From: Mycobacterium pseudokansasii
Lineage (GTDB): Bacteria > Actinomycetota > Actinomycetes > Mycobacteriales > Mycobacteriaceae
Length of the DNA: 64,000 nt
Direction of reading: 5' to 3'
Assembly (NCBI RefSeq): GCF_900566075.1
Contig: NZ_UPHU01000001.1
Location: forward strand, 4,774,325-4,838,324
The position numbers and the translations under genes were made by a program. This document shows, one piece after another, positions 35,272 to 44,335 of the stretch. The notes below the pieces were generated by a model. The model was not told the origin of the DNA. It did not search any database and saw only the letters and a list, made by a program, of their open reading frames with translations. Numbering within the stretch: position 1 is the stretch's first letter; each line of letters begins with the position of its first letter.

Positions 35272-37008
35272 TCACACCCGTCGAAACTCGTCGGACAGCA
35301 GGTGAACCGGGACGTCGTCGGCCCAGGGCTGCCGGGTCACCATGTCGGCCACCCGCACGTAGCCGTGTTCGAACTCGCCGGTCGCTGCATCCACCAGCCG
35401 GTAGGCCTGGGTCTGCTTGTGGATGGGTTGCGCGTCGAGCAGGACGATCCGTACCTCGCCCGGCTCGAAGTGGCAGCGCTGCTGCATCGCGGCGATGAGT
35501 TGCTCGTTGTGCATGTGGCCGTCGCCGAAATTCCACCCGATCGCGGTGCTGCAGATCCGCTCGCCGTCGGTGATGACGTAGTCGTCTTCGTTCTGCCCGG
35601 CCATGGCCCGGTGCGCCAGGGTGAACAGCGCCCGGCCGTGAGTGTTCATGGCGCGGAACGCATATCCGAGATACATCGGGATTTGCGCCTTGTCCTTGCC
35701 GTAGAAGCGCTCCAGCTGCGCAGCCGGCATGCTGGCGATCGCGACGATGCCCTTGCCGATCTTCTCGCTTGCCGACGGCTTGATGCACCACAGCGTGGTA
35801 TCCCAGTTGCCGGCGTAGTAGCGCATGCCGGGCAGAAACGAGATCTTGCGCGGGAACAGGTTGCCCAAGACGACGGTGCCGGCCACCACGGCGAACAGAA
35901 TCGCCACCGGCACAGGGTTTTTCACATCGGTCAGGCCGAGACGGGCATGGCCTACGAACAGCGACAGCACGCCGAAGATCATGAAGACGTTCCACTCCAG
36001 CGGCACCCCCATCGGGATCGCCGTCAGGATGCCCAGGTGGAAGCACACCATCACGAACGCCGCCACCGCGGTCGGCCAGCCGCCGTGCGCGAAGAACAGC
36101 GCCACCGGCACGGCCATTTCGATAAGGGTGCTGACGTGGGCGATGATCCGGGACAACCGTCCGGGCCGCAGGTCGTCGGGGAACTTCTCGAAGAACATCC
36201 GCTTGATGAACCGCGGCCGGATCAGCGGGTTGTTGGACATCATGGTGGAGATCACGAACGGGAAGTGCTTGTTGAGCTTCGACGTCGCCGCCCCCATCCA
36301 GATCACCAGAAACACCAGTTTGGCGCCGACGATCAGGTCGGCGCCGCTGAACAGGAACGTGACGGTCAGCGAACCGTAGACCTCACCGCGGGCGGCCAGA
36401 AAAATCACCTTGTCGCGCAATCCGGCGAGAGCCAGGATCGCCAGGATCGTCCAGATCTGCCATACCGGTAACAACCCGACCTTGGTGCCCAACTCCGGGA
36501 CGGGACCGGTGCCGTCGGAGAACAACGCCCACAGCGTCATCACCAACAGCGCCGCGTACAGCAGCACGTCCACCGGAGCCCGCGCGGTGCCCCTGGTCAG
36601 CGGGACCCTACCCGGCCACGGAGGCAGCCGAATGGTGCTGGGCCGCAACCAGTACAGGATCGACCCCAGCGGCGGGAAAAACCGGTTGTTCAATGGTCCG
36701 AAGCCGCAACCTAATCCGATCACCTCGAACAGCATCGTGTAGAGCACGACCTTCTCGAAGACTATCGGCTCCGCGTACCACGACCTGACGTGGGTAAACC
36801 CGTCGATCCCTGTCGTGCTGAGCACCACCAGCCAGGCACCCACGATGTAGAGGCCGATCTTGACGACGTAGAACAGGTGCAGCGCCAACGGTGTGCCGAA
36901 ACCCACCTCGGCCCAATGCCGCGCCATCGGGCGGATCTTCTCGCTGCGGGTGCCCTTGCTCCACTCGGGGATGTCGACCTGAGGCAGTTCGGGTTTGAGG
37001 AATCCCAT
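35272..37008 (-). CDS. DUF3556-type conserved membrane protein (Rv1132-like)
   Basis: This 578-residue protein starts MGFLKPELPQVDIPEWSKGT and has about ten or more hydrophobic segments between residues 45 and 390. A hydrophilic C-terminal part (about 430-578) contains MYLGYAFRAMNTHGRALFTL and DGHMHNEQLIAAMQQRC. Family, length and position next to metE match M. tuberculosis Rv1132 as I recall it. The biochemical function is unknown. It is transcribed toward metE. Confidence 0.85.
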   Translation of the reverse strand: MGFLKPELPQVDIPEWSKGTRSEKIRPMARHWAEVGFGTPLALHLFYVVKIGLYIVGAWLVVLSTTGIDGFTHVRSWYAEPIVFEKVVLYTMLFEVIGLGCGFGPLNNRFFPPLGSILYWLRPSTIRLPPWPGRVPLTRGTARAPVDVLLYAALLVMTLWALFSDGTGPVPELGTKVGLLPVWQIWTILAILALAGLRDKVIFLAARGEVYGSLTVTFLFSGADLIVGAKLVFLVIWMGAATSKLNKHFPFVISTMMSNNPLIRPRFIKRMFFEKFPDDLRPGRLSRIIAHVSTLIEMAVPVALFFAHGGWPTAVAAFVMVCFHLGILTAIPMGVPLEWNVFMIFGVLSLFVGHARLGLTDVKNPVPVAILFAVVAGTVVLGNLFPRKISFLPGMRYYAGNWDTTLWCIKPSASEKIGKGIVAIASMPAAQLERFYGKDKAQIPMYLGYAFRAMNTHGRALFTLAHRAMAGQNEDDYVITDGERICSTAIGWNFGDGHMHNEQLIAAMQQRCHFEPGEVRIVLLDAQPIHKQTQAYRLVDAATGEFEHGYVRVADMVTRQPWADDVPVHLLSDEFRRV

Positions 37009-37124
37009 GGTGTCACAGATTAGAACGTGTTCTAGCCGCGTGGGTTCATCTTGGCGGCCAATTCTTTACCGGCCGCGGCGGGCGCGGATAGCGTGGAGTT
37101 CTGCCGTGCTGAGGAGGTTTCCAG

Positions 37125-37343
37125 ATGAGCAGATGGCGGTTTGTCGCATTGACCATGGTGACGGTGTTCTCGCCGATCGCGGTCGCCGGGGCCGGCATCG
37201 CTGCGGCCCAAGCGCCGTCTCCGGGTGATTCCTGTACGGTGCTGCACGCGACCACCCAGGACGCCAACGGCCGGACGATGTGGTGCAACCCGACCATGAC
37301 CGGCGATCACAGCCTGGTGTGGCAATACGGCGGACCGGGTTAG
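37125..37343 (+). CDS. Small secreted protein (Rv1134-like position)
   Basis: This 72-residue protein begins MSRWRFVALTMVTVFSPIAV: a basic start, then a hydrophobic stretch and a likely signal peptidase site after AGAGIAAAQA, leaving a mature peptide of about 43 residues with two cysteines (DSCTVLHATTQ and MWCNPT). GAGGAGG precedes the ATG. The two cysteines could form a disulphide outside the membrane. No function known. Confidence 0.75.
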   Translation: MSRWRFVALTMVTVFSPIAVAGAGIAAAQAPSPGDSCTVLHATTQDANGRTMWCNPTMTGDHSLVWQYGGPG

Positions 37344-38069
37344 CGCACCCGGCCCCCGATCCGGGTGGCCAGACTTCGCGACTACCTACCGGCGTGCGGG
37401 TCCTTGGCCTATGTCAAATCTCCGCGGAATGGCAACCGTGAACTGGCCGGCGCGTCCGATGTACGGCGATTCAGCTACGGTCCGTCGTGGCTGCGAGATG
37501 TGAAAATCCCGAGGCGGGCTTGGTCGATACCCGCGGGTGAGTGACAGATGCCGCGGGGAAGGGTGACGAGTTCAGGAATGCGTGCGTAAGACACCCACGA
37601 CAGCCACTTGCCCAACCGCTGCCGACCAACCGACAACGTGGCGTTGGTCACCTAGCGGGTTGAAGAACCGGCCCCGAGTTCCCCTGCCGCAGCCTTCGCC
37701 GTCCACACCCTGCGAACCGAGCCGCGACCGACGACACCGTAAAACCGCGGTGCCGCTCTGGGTAGGCAATCTCGTCGATACCGATCCCGGGCGATGACCA
37801 ATTGCGCAGTCCCACAAGTACTCACGGACCGGAGCGGCGCTGCACCGACAAGCGGGTGAGCTGAGCCCTCGGCGTGCGACCGCCCGAATCGCGGTGGTGT
37901 CGTGGATTGCCGCGGATGGGGGCGACAAGACCTGTGGGCCCGAGGCGACGTGACGACTTTCGACGAGTTGGGTTCCAGTTCGGTTCGCGGGACGGGGGCT
38001 GCGCCCCTAATATGCCGTCACCGCCGCTGGCACCGTCCCGGCCGCGCCGCACCGATCGGAGAAACGACG
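37344..38069. other. 726-bp gap before PPE-SHOCT gene
   Basis: No convincing gene. A 118-codon minus-strand frame at 37572-37928 has no family features or ribosome site. The M. tuberculosis prpD-prpC genes that I recall near this point are not present. Confidence 0.5.
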
Positions 38070-39395
38070 TTGGATTTCGCGGTACTCCCTCCCGAGATCA
38101 ACTCTGCCCGGATGTACGCCGGTCCCGGCTCGGGACCGATGCTGGCAGCCGCAACGGCCTGGGACGGGCTGGCCGCCGAGCTGCACTCGGTGGCGAGCTC
38201 GTATGAATCGGTGATCGGGGGGTTGGCCTGCGGCCCCTGGGTTGGCCCGTCATCGGTGTCGATGGCTGCCGCCGCCGCCGGGTTTGTGACGTGGACGAGA
38301 GCCACCGCCGCGGGAGCCGAGCAGGCGGCGGGCCAGGCCGCCGCCGCGGCCGCCGCGTACGAGACGGCGTTTGCGCAAACGGTGCCGCCGCCCGTGGTCG
38401 CGGCCAACCGCATGCTGCTGACGGCGCTGATCGCGACCAACCTTTTTGGGCAGAACACCCCGGCCATAGAGGTCGCCGAGGCACAGTATGCCGACATGTG
38501 GGTCCAGGATGCCGCGGCGATGTACGGCTACGCGGGTTCGTCGGCGTCGGCGACCAGGTTGACCCCGTTCACCCCGCCACCGCCCAGCACCGAGCCCGGC
38601 GGATTATCGGTCCAAGCCGCCGCGGTGGCCCGGGCTACCGGGGCCTCAACAGGCAACGCCCGGCACAACGCGTCGAGCACCAGCCGATCGTTGTCCGCGG
38701 TGCCCAATACGCTGACAAGCCTCGCGAGCCCGGCGGCGGCCATTCCCTCACTGACACCGCTAGAGTGGCTGGACTTGCTGGCGGACCTTAGTGGCCTGTT
38801 AGTCGACCCGGAAATAGGGGCCGCGGGACTTGGTTTCGACTCAATCGTCGGGATTACCGGACTTCCCTACGACATTGTCGGCTATCAGATTGGTATCCAC
38901 ACGGATGACATCGTCAGTGGTTGGGCCGGAATCGAGTCGTTTCCCGGGACCGCGCCAGTGCCGTCGGCACCCATCACGGATCTGGGCGGGTCGGCGGTTT
39001 CGGCCGGTCTGGGCGAAGCGAACTCGATCGCCGTGCTGACGGTGCCGCCGACGTGGACAGCGGCCGCACCCGAGATCCGCTCGCTGGCAGTCGCATTGCC
39101 GGCCACCAGTCTCGGGGCTGCGGCAGAAGTCTCCGCCGGTGGCGCCGGAAGCCTGTTCAGCCAAATGGCCTTGGCCGGCATGGCCGGGCGAGCGATGGCC
39201 TGTGGCGGCAATGGGAGCAGGCGTGAGCGGGTCGGCGCCGTCAAGCGAGATCCGATATCACCGGCGGCCACCTCGGCAACCGGGCCAATCACGAGTATCG
39301 CGGCGGAGCTGCGTGAGCTTGCGTCCCTGCGCGATTCGGGAATCCTCACCGAGGACGAATTCACCGAGCAGAAACAACGGCTACTGCCGCATTGA
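38070..39395 (+). CDS. PPE protein with C-terminal SHOCT domain
   Basis: I start at TTG (38070), where [17 protein letters not shown] aligns with other PPE starts and GGAG lies about 10 bases upstream, giving 441 residues. The PPE domain covers about residues 1-175 (PPE at 7-9; WxG-like ACGPWVGP). An SVP-like segment reads VLTVPPTWTAAAPEIRS at about 320-340. The last 35 residues, AAELRELASLRDSGILTEDE and FTEQKQRLL, are a SHOCT domain, a short helical module found at the ends of many bacterial proteins. The combination suggests a secreted PPE with an added oligomerisation or binding tail. Confidence 0.85.
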   Translation: MDFAVLPPEINSARMYAGPGSGPMLAAATAWDGLAAELHSVASSYESVIGGLACGPWVGPSSVSMAAAAAGFVTWTRATAAGAEQAAGQAAAAAAAYETAFAQTVPPPVVAANRMLLTALIATNLFGQNTPAIEVAEAQYADMWVQDAAAMYGYAGSSASATRLTPFTPPPPSTEPGGLSVQAAAVARATGASTGNARHNASSTSRSLSAVPNTLTSLASPAAAIPSLTPLEWLDLLADLSGLLVDPEIGAAGLGFDSIVGITGLPYDIVGYQIGIHTDDIVSGWAGIESFPGTAPVPSAPITDLGGSAVSAGLGEANSIAVLTVPPTWTAAAPEIRSLAVALPATSLGAAAEVSAGGAGSLFSQMALAGMAGRAMACGGNGSRRERVGAVKRDPISPAATSATGPITSIAAELRELASLRDSGILTEDEFTEQKQRLLPH

Positions 39396-39519
39396 TCCGA
39401 ACCGGACGTTTCCAGAGCGCTTGTTGTTCGAGTCGTTGCATCCGCCCGAATTCGGCCGCCGAGAAGCCGCAATCGGTGTAGTTTTGCTGGCCAGCGGCAC
39501 ATCGACCGAGGAGCGAATC

Positions 39520-40866
39520 GTGGCGGATGTCGACGTCTGCGTGGTGGGCGCGGGGTTCGCGGGTTTGACGGCGGCGCTGCGGTTGAATCGAGCCGGTCGT
39601 TCGGTGGCGTTGCTGGAAGCCCGTGACCGGGCCGGCGGTCGTACCTACACCGTGACCCGCGACAACGGGGTATGGATCGATCGCGGCGGGGCATGGATCG
39701 GACCTGGCCAGGACCGCATCTACGCCCTGATGGCGGAATTCGGCGTGCCCGAATACAAGCAGTACAACGACGGCGAGGCCATGATGATCGTCGGCGGCAA
39801 AAAGCATCGCTACGGCGGCACCATCCCGTGGACGATGAGCCCATGGGCGGTCACCAACCTTGGGCTTGGTTTGGCCGCGGTAGAGAAGATGTGCAAGTCG
39901 ATCCCACGCGAAGCCCCATGGGAGGCAAAGCGAGCCGACGAATGGGACCGCATCAGCTTGGGGCAATGGCTCGACAAGAACACCTTGTCCAAGCCCGCCC
40001 GCGACATGCTGGACATGGCTTTGGCCGGGCCCTACACCTCCGCGGCATCGGAGACGTCGTTGCTGTGGGTGCTGCTGCAGATGGCCTCCGGGGGTGGTCC
40101 CACCTTCGTCATTTCGGGTAAGGGCGGCGCGCAGGACGCCCGCCCGGTTGGCGGGATGGGTGCAATCTACGGCCCGATGGTCGCCGAACTTGGTGGTGCG
40201 GTGCACTTTTCACAGCCGGTCCGGCTCATCGCCCAAGACGGTGACGGCGTGACCGTCCGCTCGGACGATCTAACGGTGCGCGCACGGCGAGCAATCGTGG
40301 CGATCCCGCTGGCAATCGCCAACACGATCGACTACGAGCCGGTGCTTCCGGTGGACCGGGCGCTCCTGCATCATCGGATGCCAAGCGGCGCGGTCTACAA
40401 GATCTCGATCGTCTACGACGAGCCGTTCTGGCGTGCCGACGGTTTGTCCGGCCAGTCCGCCGCGCCCGGCTCCCCGGCCACGTTGACCATCGACGCCTGC
40501 ACGGACACCGCGGTGCCGGGGATCATGTGCGTCATCACCGAGGGACCTGCCGCGCGCCGGCTGGCGCGGCTCGACGAGGCCGAGCGCAAGGCGGTGGTCA
40601 TCGGCGAACTCGCCGACCGGTTCGGCGCCAAGGCACGTGCGCCGCGCGAATTCCATGAGCAGGACTGGATTTTGGAACGCTATTCCGGCGGCGGGATGAT
40701 CAGTCACGCGCCGACCGGTGTGCTGACCCAATTCGGCTACACCCTGCGTCCGCCGTGCGGCCGCATCCACTGGGCCGGAACCGAGAGCTCGGCCACCATG
40801 TGCGGATGGGTTGACGGCGCAATCCGCTCCGGGGAGCGCGCCGCGTCGGAAGTGCTGGCAGCCTAA
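39520..40866 (+). CDS. Flavin-containing amine oxidase
   Basis: This 448-residue protein starts at a GTG after GAGGAG. The FAD Rossmann motif is VVGAGFAGLTAALRLNRAG with EARDRAGGR (residues 7 to about 43). A second FAD-binding end is HWAGTESSATMCGWVDGAI. The family (monoamine oxidase-like, including mycobacterial AofH) oxidises amines to aldehydes with release of H2O2. Length fits M. tuberculosis AofH as I recall it, but identity with that gene is not certain. It follows the PPE-SHOCT gene by 124 bp on the same strand. Confidence 0.87.
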   Translation: MADVDVCVVGAGFAGLTAALRLNRAGRSVALLEARDRAGGRTYTVTRDNGVWIDRGGAWIGPGQDRIYALMAEFGVPEYKQYNDGEAMMIVGGKKHRYGGTIPWTMSPWAVTNLGLGLAAVEKMCKSIPREAPWEAKRADEWDRISLGQWLDKNTLSKPARDMLDMALAGPYTSAASETSLLWVLLQMASGGGPTFVISGKGGAQDARPVGGMGAIYGPMVAELGGAVHFSQPVRLIAQDGDGVTVRSDDLTVRARRAIVAIPLAIANTIDYEPVLPVDRALLHHRMPSGAVYKISIVYDEPFWRADGLSGQSAAPGSPATLTIDACTDTAVPGIMCVITEGPAARRLARLDEAERKAVVIGELADRFGAKARAPREFHEQDWILERYSGGGMISHAPTGVLTQFGYTLRPPCGRIHWAGTESSATMCGWVDGAIRSGERAASEVLAA

Positions 40867-41043
40867 ATCACCTTCGCCGCAACATAATTCGATCCGGAGC
40901 AAGCAGTCCGACCTGCCTTCTCGGTGGGCGTGCGCGGGGCTTGCCGGTCAGGCCCGGCGGCCGACACATCACGCACGATCGCCTGATGCTCGGCCTCCAA
41001 CCACACCGCCTGCACCCCGAATCAACTGTTCCCTCAGGCACTG

Positions 41044-42092
41044 TCACATGGTGGGCGGAACGGGTACGGGTGCACCTATTGCCTCGGCATGCTGTTCGGG
41101 CAGGAACGTCAGCAGCGCCGGGGCGATACCTCCAAAGGCCGTGCCACTGAGCGGAAGTGTCCCCGTCTCCCCGAAGACGGTCAGTGTGAGGGAAGCGGTT
41201 TCGGCGGGTGTGAGAATACCGCCGAGGGGGATATTGGTCGTCGTGTCCAGCCCCAGGACCGACAGTGCCAGCGGCAGTGTCGCGTGTCCGTTGAGGAAGC
41301 CGTTCGCGACGACGGCCGGAGCATCGATGAGAGCGGTGACGGCCCCGAGCACGTCTCCGGTTTGCATCGCACCGATAACCGCGTTGGCGCTGGATCCGAA
41401 CGCGTTCGCAGTGGTGACCGCCGGGCCTATCGCGTCAAGAGCCAGCACCAACGGCAATCCGGCGTGGAGGGCACCAGTGCCGAGATCCAGCGTCTGTGTG
41501 GTGCTGGTCGCCGCCTGGATCACATTGGTGAGGTTCTACGAGATCTGAGCCGGAATGGAGCCCGCCGGTAGCAGGTTGGTGAAGTTCTGCGCCATCTGTC
41601 CGGGGATGGCGAGGGTTGGTATCAGATCTCCCAAGGTGCCTGTCGGGGTGATGGTGATAATCCCGGTATCCAGGTCGACGGTGGGCTCGAAGCCCGTCAG
41701 GAAGAGGTTGCGCAGGCCGGTCGAGATGTCGCCCACCGCACCGTTGACGTTGCCGGTCGCGAGGTCCTGGAGGGCGGCTTGGAAGGTATCGTGCAGGCCG
41801 GCCACCCCGATGCCGAAGTCCTGAGCGGCGCTGTGCAGGGCGGTGTTGATCGTCTGGGCGTAGCCCATCTGTTGGTTGATGATCGTCTGCAACGCCGCCG
41901 CCGGATCACCGGACAGCAGATTCTGGATGGCCGCCGGCACGGTGGCCAGGTCGGCGGGGAAGTTCTGGATGGCGCTTTGCATCGCGGTGGCGAGCGTCTG
42001 TTGGTAGCCCGTCTGGTTGCTGAGGAACTGATGCAGCAACGGCTGCGGGTTCGCGGCGAGGGCACTTTGCAGGCTTTGCAGATTAGCGCCAT
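41044..42092 (-). pseudogene. PE-family protein, C-terminal remnant with in-frame stop
   Basis: Reading leftward, the frame opens at the IS3 remnant with HGANLQSLQSALAANPQPLL and continues through repetitive helical segments such as TGYQQTLATAMQSAIQNFP. It hits a TAG at 41536-41538 (AQIS-stop-NLTNVIQAATSTTQ) and then runs in the same frame to PAVVANGFLNGHATLPLALS and the end at 41044. These segments are typical of C-terminal parts of long mycobacterial PE proteins. The PE domain, start and promoter are gone. Two lesions, truncation by the IS and a nonsense codon, mark it as decayed. Confidence 0.7.
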
Positions 42093-42350
42093 GAATGGCC
42101 CTGGTTCTTCCGGAGGCTCGGGCTATTGGATTTCGACGAGGTGTTGGTCGCTCCGTTGGGCATCGTAGAACGTGGCTTCGAACTCTGCCGGCGGTAGGTC
42201 GTTGAGGTAGCTGTGCAGCCGCACGGTGTTGTGCCAGTACACCCACCCGAGGGTGGCCAGTTCGACGTCCTCGACGGTCCTCCACGGGCCGGTTCGTGCG
42301 GGGCCGTAGATCAGCTCGGACTTGTAGTAGCCGTTCACAGTCTCGGCCAG
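42093..42350 (-). mobile_element. IS3-family remnant (end of OrfB)
   Basis: The fragment encodes RLAETVNGYYKSELIYGPAR up to QRSDQHLVEIQ and a TAG at 42123-42125, the C-terminal end of an IS3-family OrfB integrase domain (WVYWHNTVRLHSYLNDLPP). A terminal-repeat-like sequence TGGCCCTGGTTCTTCCGG begins at 42096. The rest of the IS is missing: the coding sequence breaks off near 42350, just beyond the radical SAM stop. It separates the radical SAM gene from the PE remnant. Confidence 0.82.
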
Positions 42351-42398
42351 CCTAGATGCGGCTGCGCACCGACGACGAACTTGCCGCTGCCGGAACTA

Positions 42399-43943
42399 TC
42401 AGACCACCGGCAGCAGCCGCTCGGCAGCCACCGATAGCCGCTGCCGGCCCAGCGCCGGCCAGGCCTGCACCGCGCAGAACGGCGCGCACTGATCCTGCGA
42501 CGAACGCGTGCCGACATGCACGCAGCACTGGACCAGCCGCTCTTCGATCATCGTCGACATATCCATGAACGGTTTCACCGTGATACGGAGCACCCGCTCC
42601 CCCAGCAACCGCCGCAGCTGGCGCCGTCGCCCGGGCAGCGCGCTGGAGGCCAAGGTCAGCAGGGTTGCCATACCCAGGTCGCAATTCCGGCAGATCAGAC
42701 GCCACACGTCGGACATCTGCGGGTGCGACAACGACGACTGTTCCGAGAGCAACGCCAGCAGCGATTCACGCACCGCCAGCCGCAACTCGCGGGGAATATC
42801 CCTGTCGGCGATACGGTTTGCGACTAGGCCCAGCTTGGCTTTGAGGTTGTCCTGACCGATCAAGGCCACCAGTGAGCGCCACCGCCCGCCGTCGTCGCGC
42901 AGCAGGTACCCCACCGAACAACAATGCGGGTGCGAGCACGGTAGCGCGGTCAGATCCCGCCACGTGACCAGATCGTTGGTCTGTGGCCCCAGCCTCCTGA
43001 GCACACCGGTATGCGTGAGCCGATTGTCAGCGTCGATGAATCCCGAACGCCCCGAACCGAACTGGGGTTGAATGCAGACCCCGCCAGCATAGGGTGTTTG
43101 TAGGGCAAGCCGAACCACGTCGCCGATCTCGTGGTCGTTGAGGCCCAGCGCGGCCGTCATCACCAAGGTGGTGAAGATCTCCCGTTCGGACAGCCGGCGC
43201 AACGCGTCTTGCTTGATCCGACGAAGATCCCCGCCCCGATGGTATCGATGTGCGGCCTGCGAGAGCCCGTCGTATTGCAGGTACACCTCGGCGCGCTCGC
43301 GGTGCTCGATGAGCAGGTCGAGCAGTCCGTCGTCCTGGGCTACACGGATACCGTTGGTGTTCAACAATATTCGAGTGATTGGTCGCGCACTCAGTTCAGC
43401 CAACAACTCCGGCAATTGCGGATGTAGGCTGGGTTCGCCGCCGCTGAGCATCAGCACATCGAGGCGGCCGTTCTCGCGCTCGAGACGCCGGTCGACGTTG
43501 GCGAGCACGTCGCCGATCGCCACGACACGAGGCAGGTCCGGCGATGAATCGGCAAAGCAGGTCGGGCAGCGCAGGTTGCACGTCTCGGCGATGTCCTCCA
43601 GCAGGATGCAGGTGTGCTGTGTCTGCATCTGCGAAAGACCACGCAGATACGCCGACGGAATCGGGTCGAAGTTACCCGGCGTATCGGGGACGTGGGCCTT
43701 CGTCGGAGCCGTCCATTCTTCAAGATAGGCAAGGATTTCCGGATCTTCGTCGTACAGGGTTCTGACCAGGCCGTGGGAGCGGCAGCCGCGCTCCAGCCAG
43801 ACCTGCCCGTCGCGCACGGCAAGCCAGCCGCTAAGCCGCACAACATCACTCAACGGACGATCCGGTTCCTCGTCGTGACAGCGCGGGCAGAACGCGTTGA
43901 CGTAGCGATGAATGCTGTCTCCCCGCAACCCCATGCCGGTCAT
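42399..43943 (-). CDS. Radical SAM protein of the MJ0619 / tetraether-synthase-like group
   Basis: This 514-residue protein starts at MTGMGLRGDS (ATGA overlap with its upstream gene). The N-terminal rubredoxin-like pair is Cys19/Cys22 (FCPRCHDEEP), with RGC54RSHG. The radical SAM cluster motif is CNLRCPTC (Cys122, 126, 129), followed by LMLSGGEPSLHPQLPELL (GGE at 168-170). C-terminal cysteines suit auxiliary clusters: Cys336, 341, 342; 418, 421; 473, 474; 486, 490 (VQCCVHVG and QCAPFC). This architecture is that of MJ0619-like enzymes, some of which join lipid chains (archaeal tetraether synthase). It is the last gene after an Lgt-like gene and a small membrane protein, so a lipid or lipoprotein substrate is plausible but inferred. 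Confidence 0.8.
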   Translation of the reverse strand: MTGMGLRGDSIHRYVNAFCPRCHDEEPDRPLSDVVRLSGWLAVRDGQVWLERGCRSHGLVRTLYDEDPEILAYLEEWTAPTKAHVPDTPGNFDPIPSAYLRGLSQMQTQHTCILLEDIAETCNLRCPTCFADSSPDLPRVVAIGDVLANVDRRLERENGRLDVLMLSGGEPSLHPQLPELLAELSARPITRILLNTNGIRVAQDDGLLDLLIEHRERAEVYLQYDGLSQAAHRYHRGGDLRRIKQDALRRLSEREIFTTLVMTAALGLNDHEIGDVVRLALQTPYAGGVCIQPQFGSGRSGFIDADNRLTHTGVLRRLGPQTNDLVTWRDLTALPCSHPHCCSVGYLLRDDGGRWRSLVALIGQDNLKAKLGLVANRIADRDIPRELRLAVRESLLALLSEQSSLSHPQMSDVWRLICRNCDLGMATLLTLASSALPGRRRQLRRLLGERVLRITVKPFMDMSTMIEERLVQCCVHVGTRSSQDQCAPFCAVQAWPALGRQRLSVAAERLLPVV

Positions 43944-44335
43944 CCGGCAGATCCGTACAGCGTCGGATTCAAGCCGGTGCAGAAGCCGACCGTGACGATC
44001 GACGTGATCGCCCAGCCGATCATCAACCCCATCCCGATTCCCCTCGCCCAAGGATTTCGCAGCACGACCAGTACGCCACCGCCGCCGAAGGCGATCAGCC
44101 CCAGGACAATAGCTCCGGTCACCACAGCGGCGTGGGACGAGACGGCTTGAGCAAGGCCCGCGACCACCATGAACCCGACCACCAGATTGATTCCAAGATA
44201 AAGGAATACACCTACCACGACCGCCCCGAAGATCTCCCCACCGGACCTGCGGGGCGGCGGAGGCCAGCCGGGGTAGGGCTGGTTCGGGTCGTAGGGATAG
44301 CCCGGCGGAGGCCAACCTGGTGGTGGGTTCGTCAT
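43940..44335 (-). CDS. Proline-rich N-terminus membrane protein
   Basis: This 131-residue protein has a Pro/Gly/Tyr-rich N-terminal 30 residues (MTNPPPGWPPPGYPYDPNQP), then three hydrophobic helices (about 33-60, 67-90, 98-118). It starts and ends in ATGA overlaps, between the Lgt-like gene and the radical SAM gene, so it belongs to the same unit. This layout is common for mycobacterial cell-envelope proteins of unknown function. It may anchor the cassette at the membrane. Confidence 0.78.
   Translation of the reverse strand: MTNPPPGWPPPGYPYDPNQPYPGWPPPPRRSGGEIFGAVVVGVFLYLGINLVVGFMVVAGLAQAVSSHAAVVTGAIVLGLIAFGGGGVLVVLRNPWARGIGMGLMIGWAITSIVTVGFCTGLNPTLYGSAG

Noticed and set aside
37572..37928. 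118-codon minus-strand frame
   Set aside because: No ribosome site, no hydrophobic or domain pattern, and composition like random high-GC sequence.
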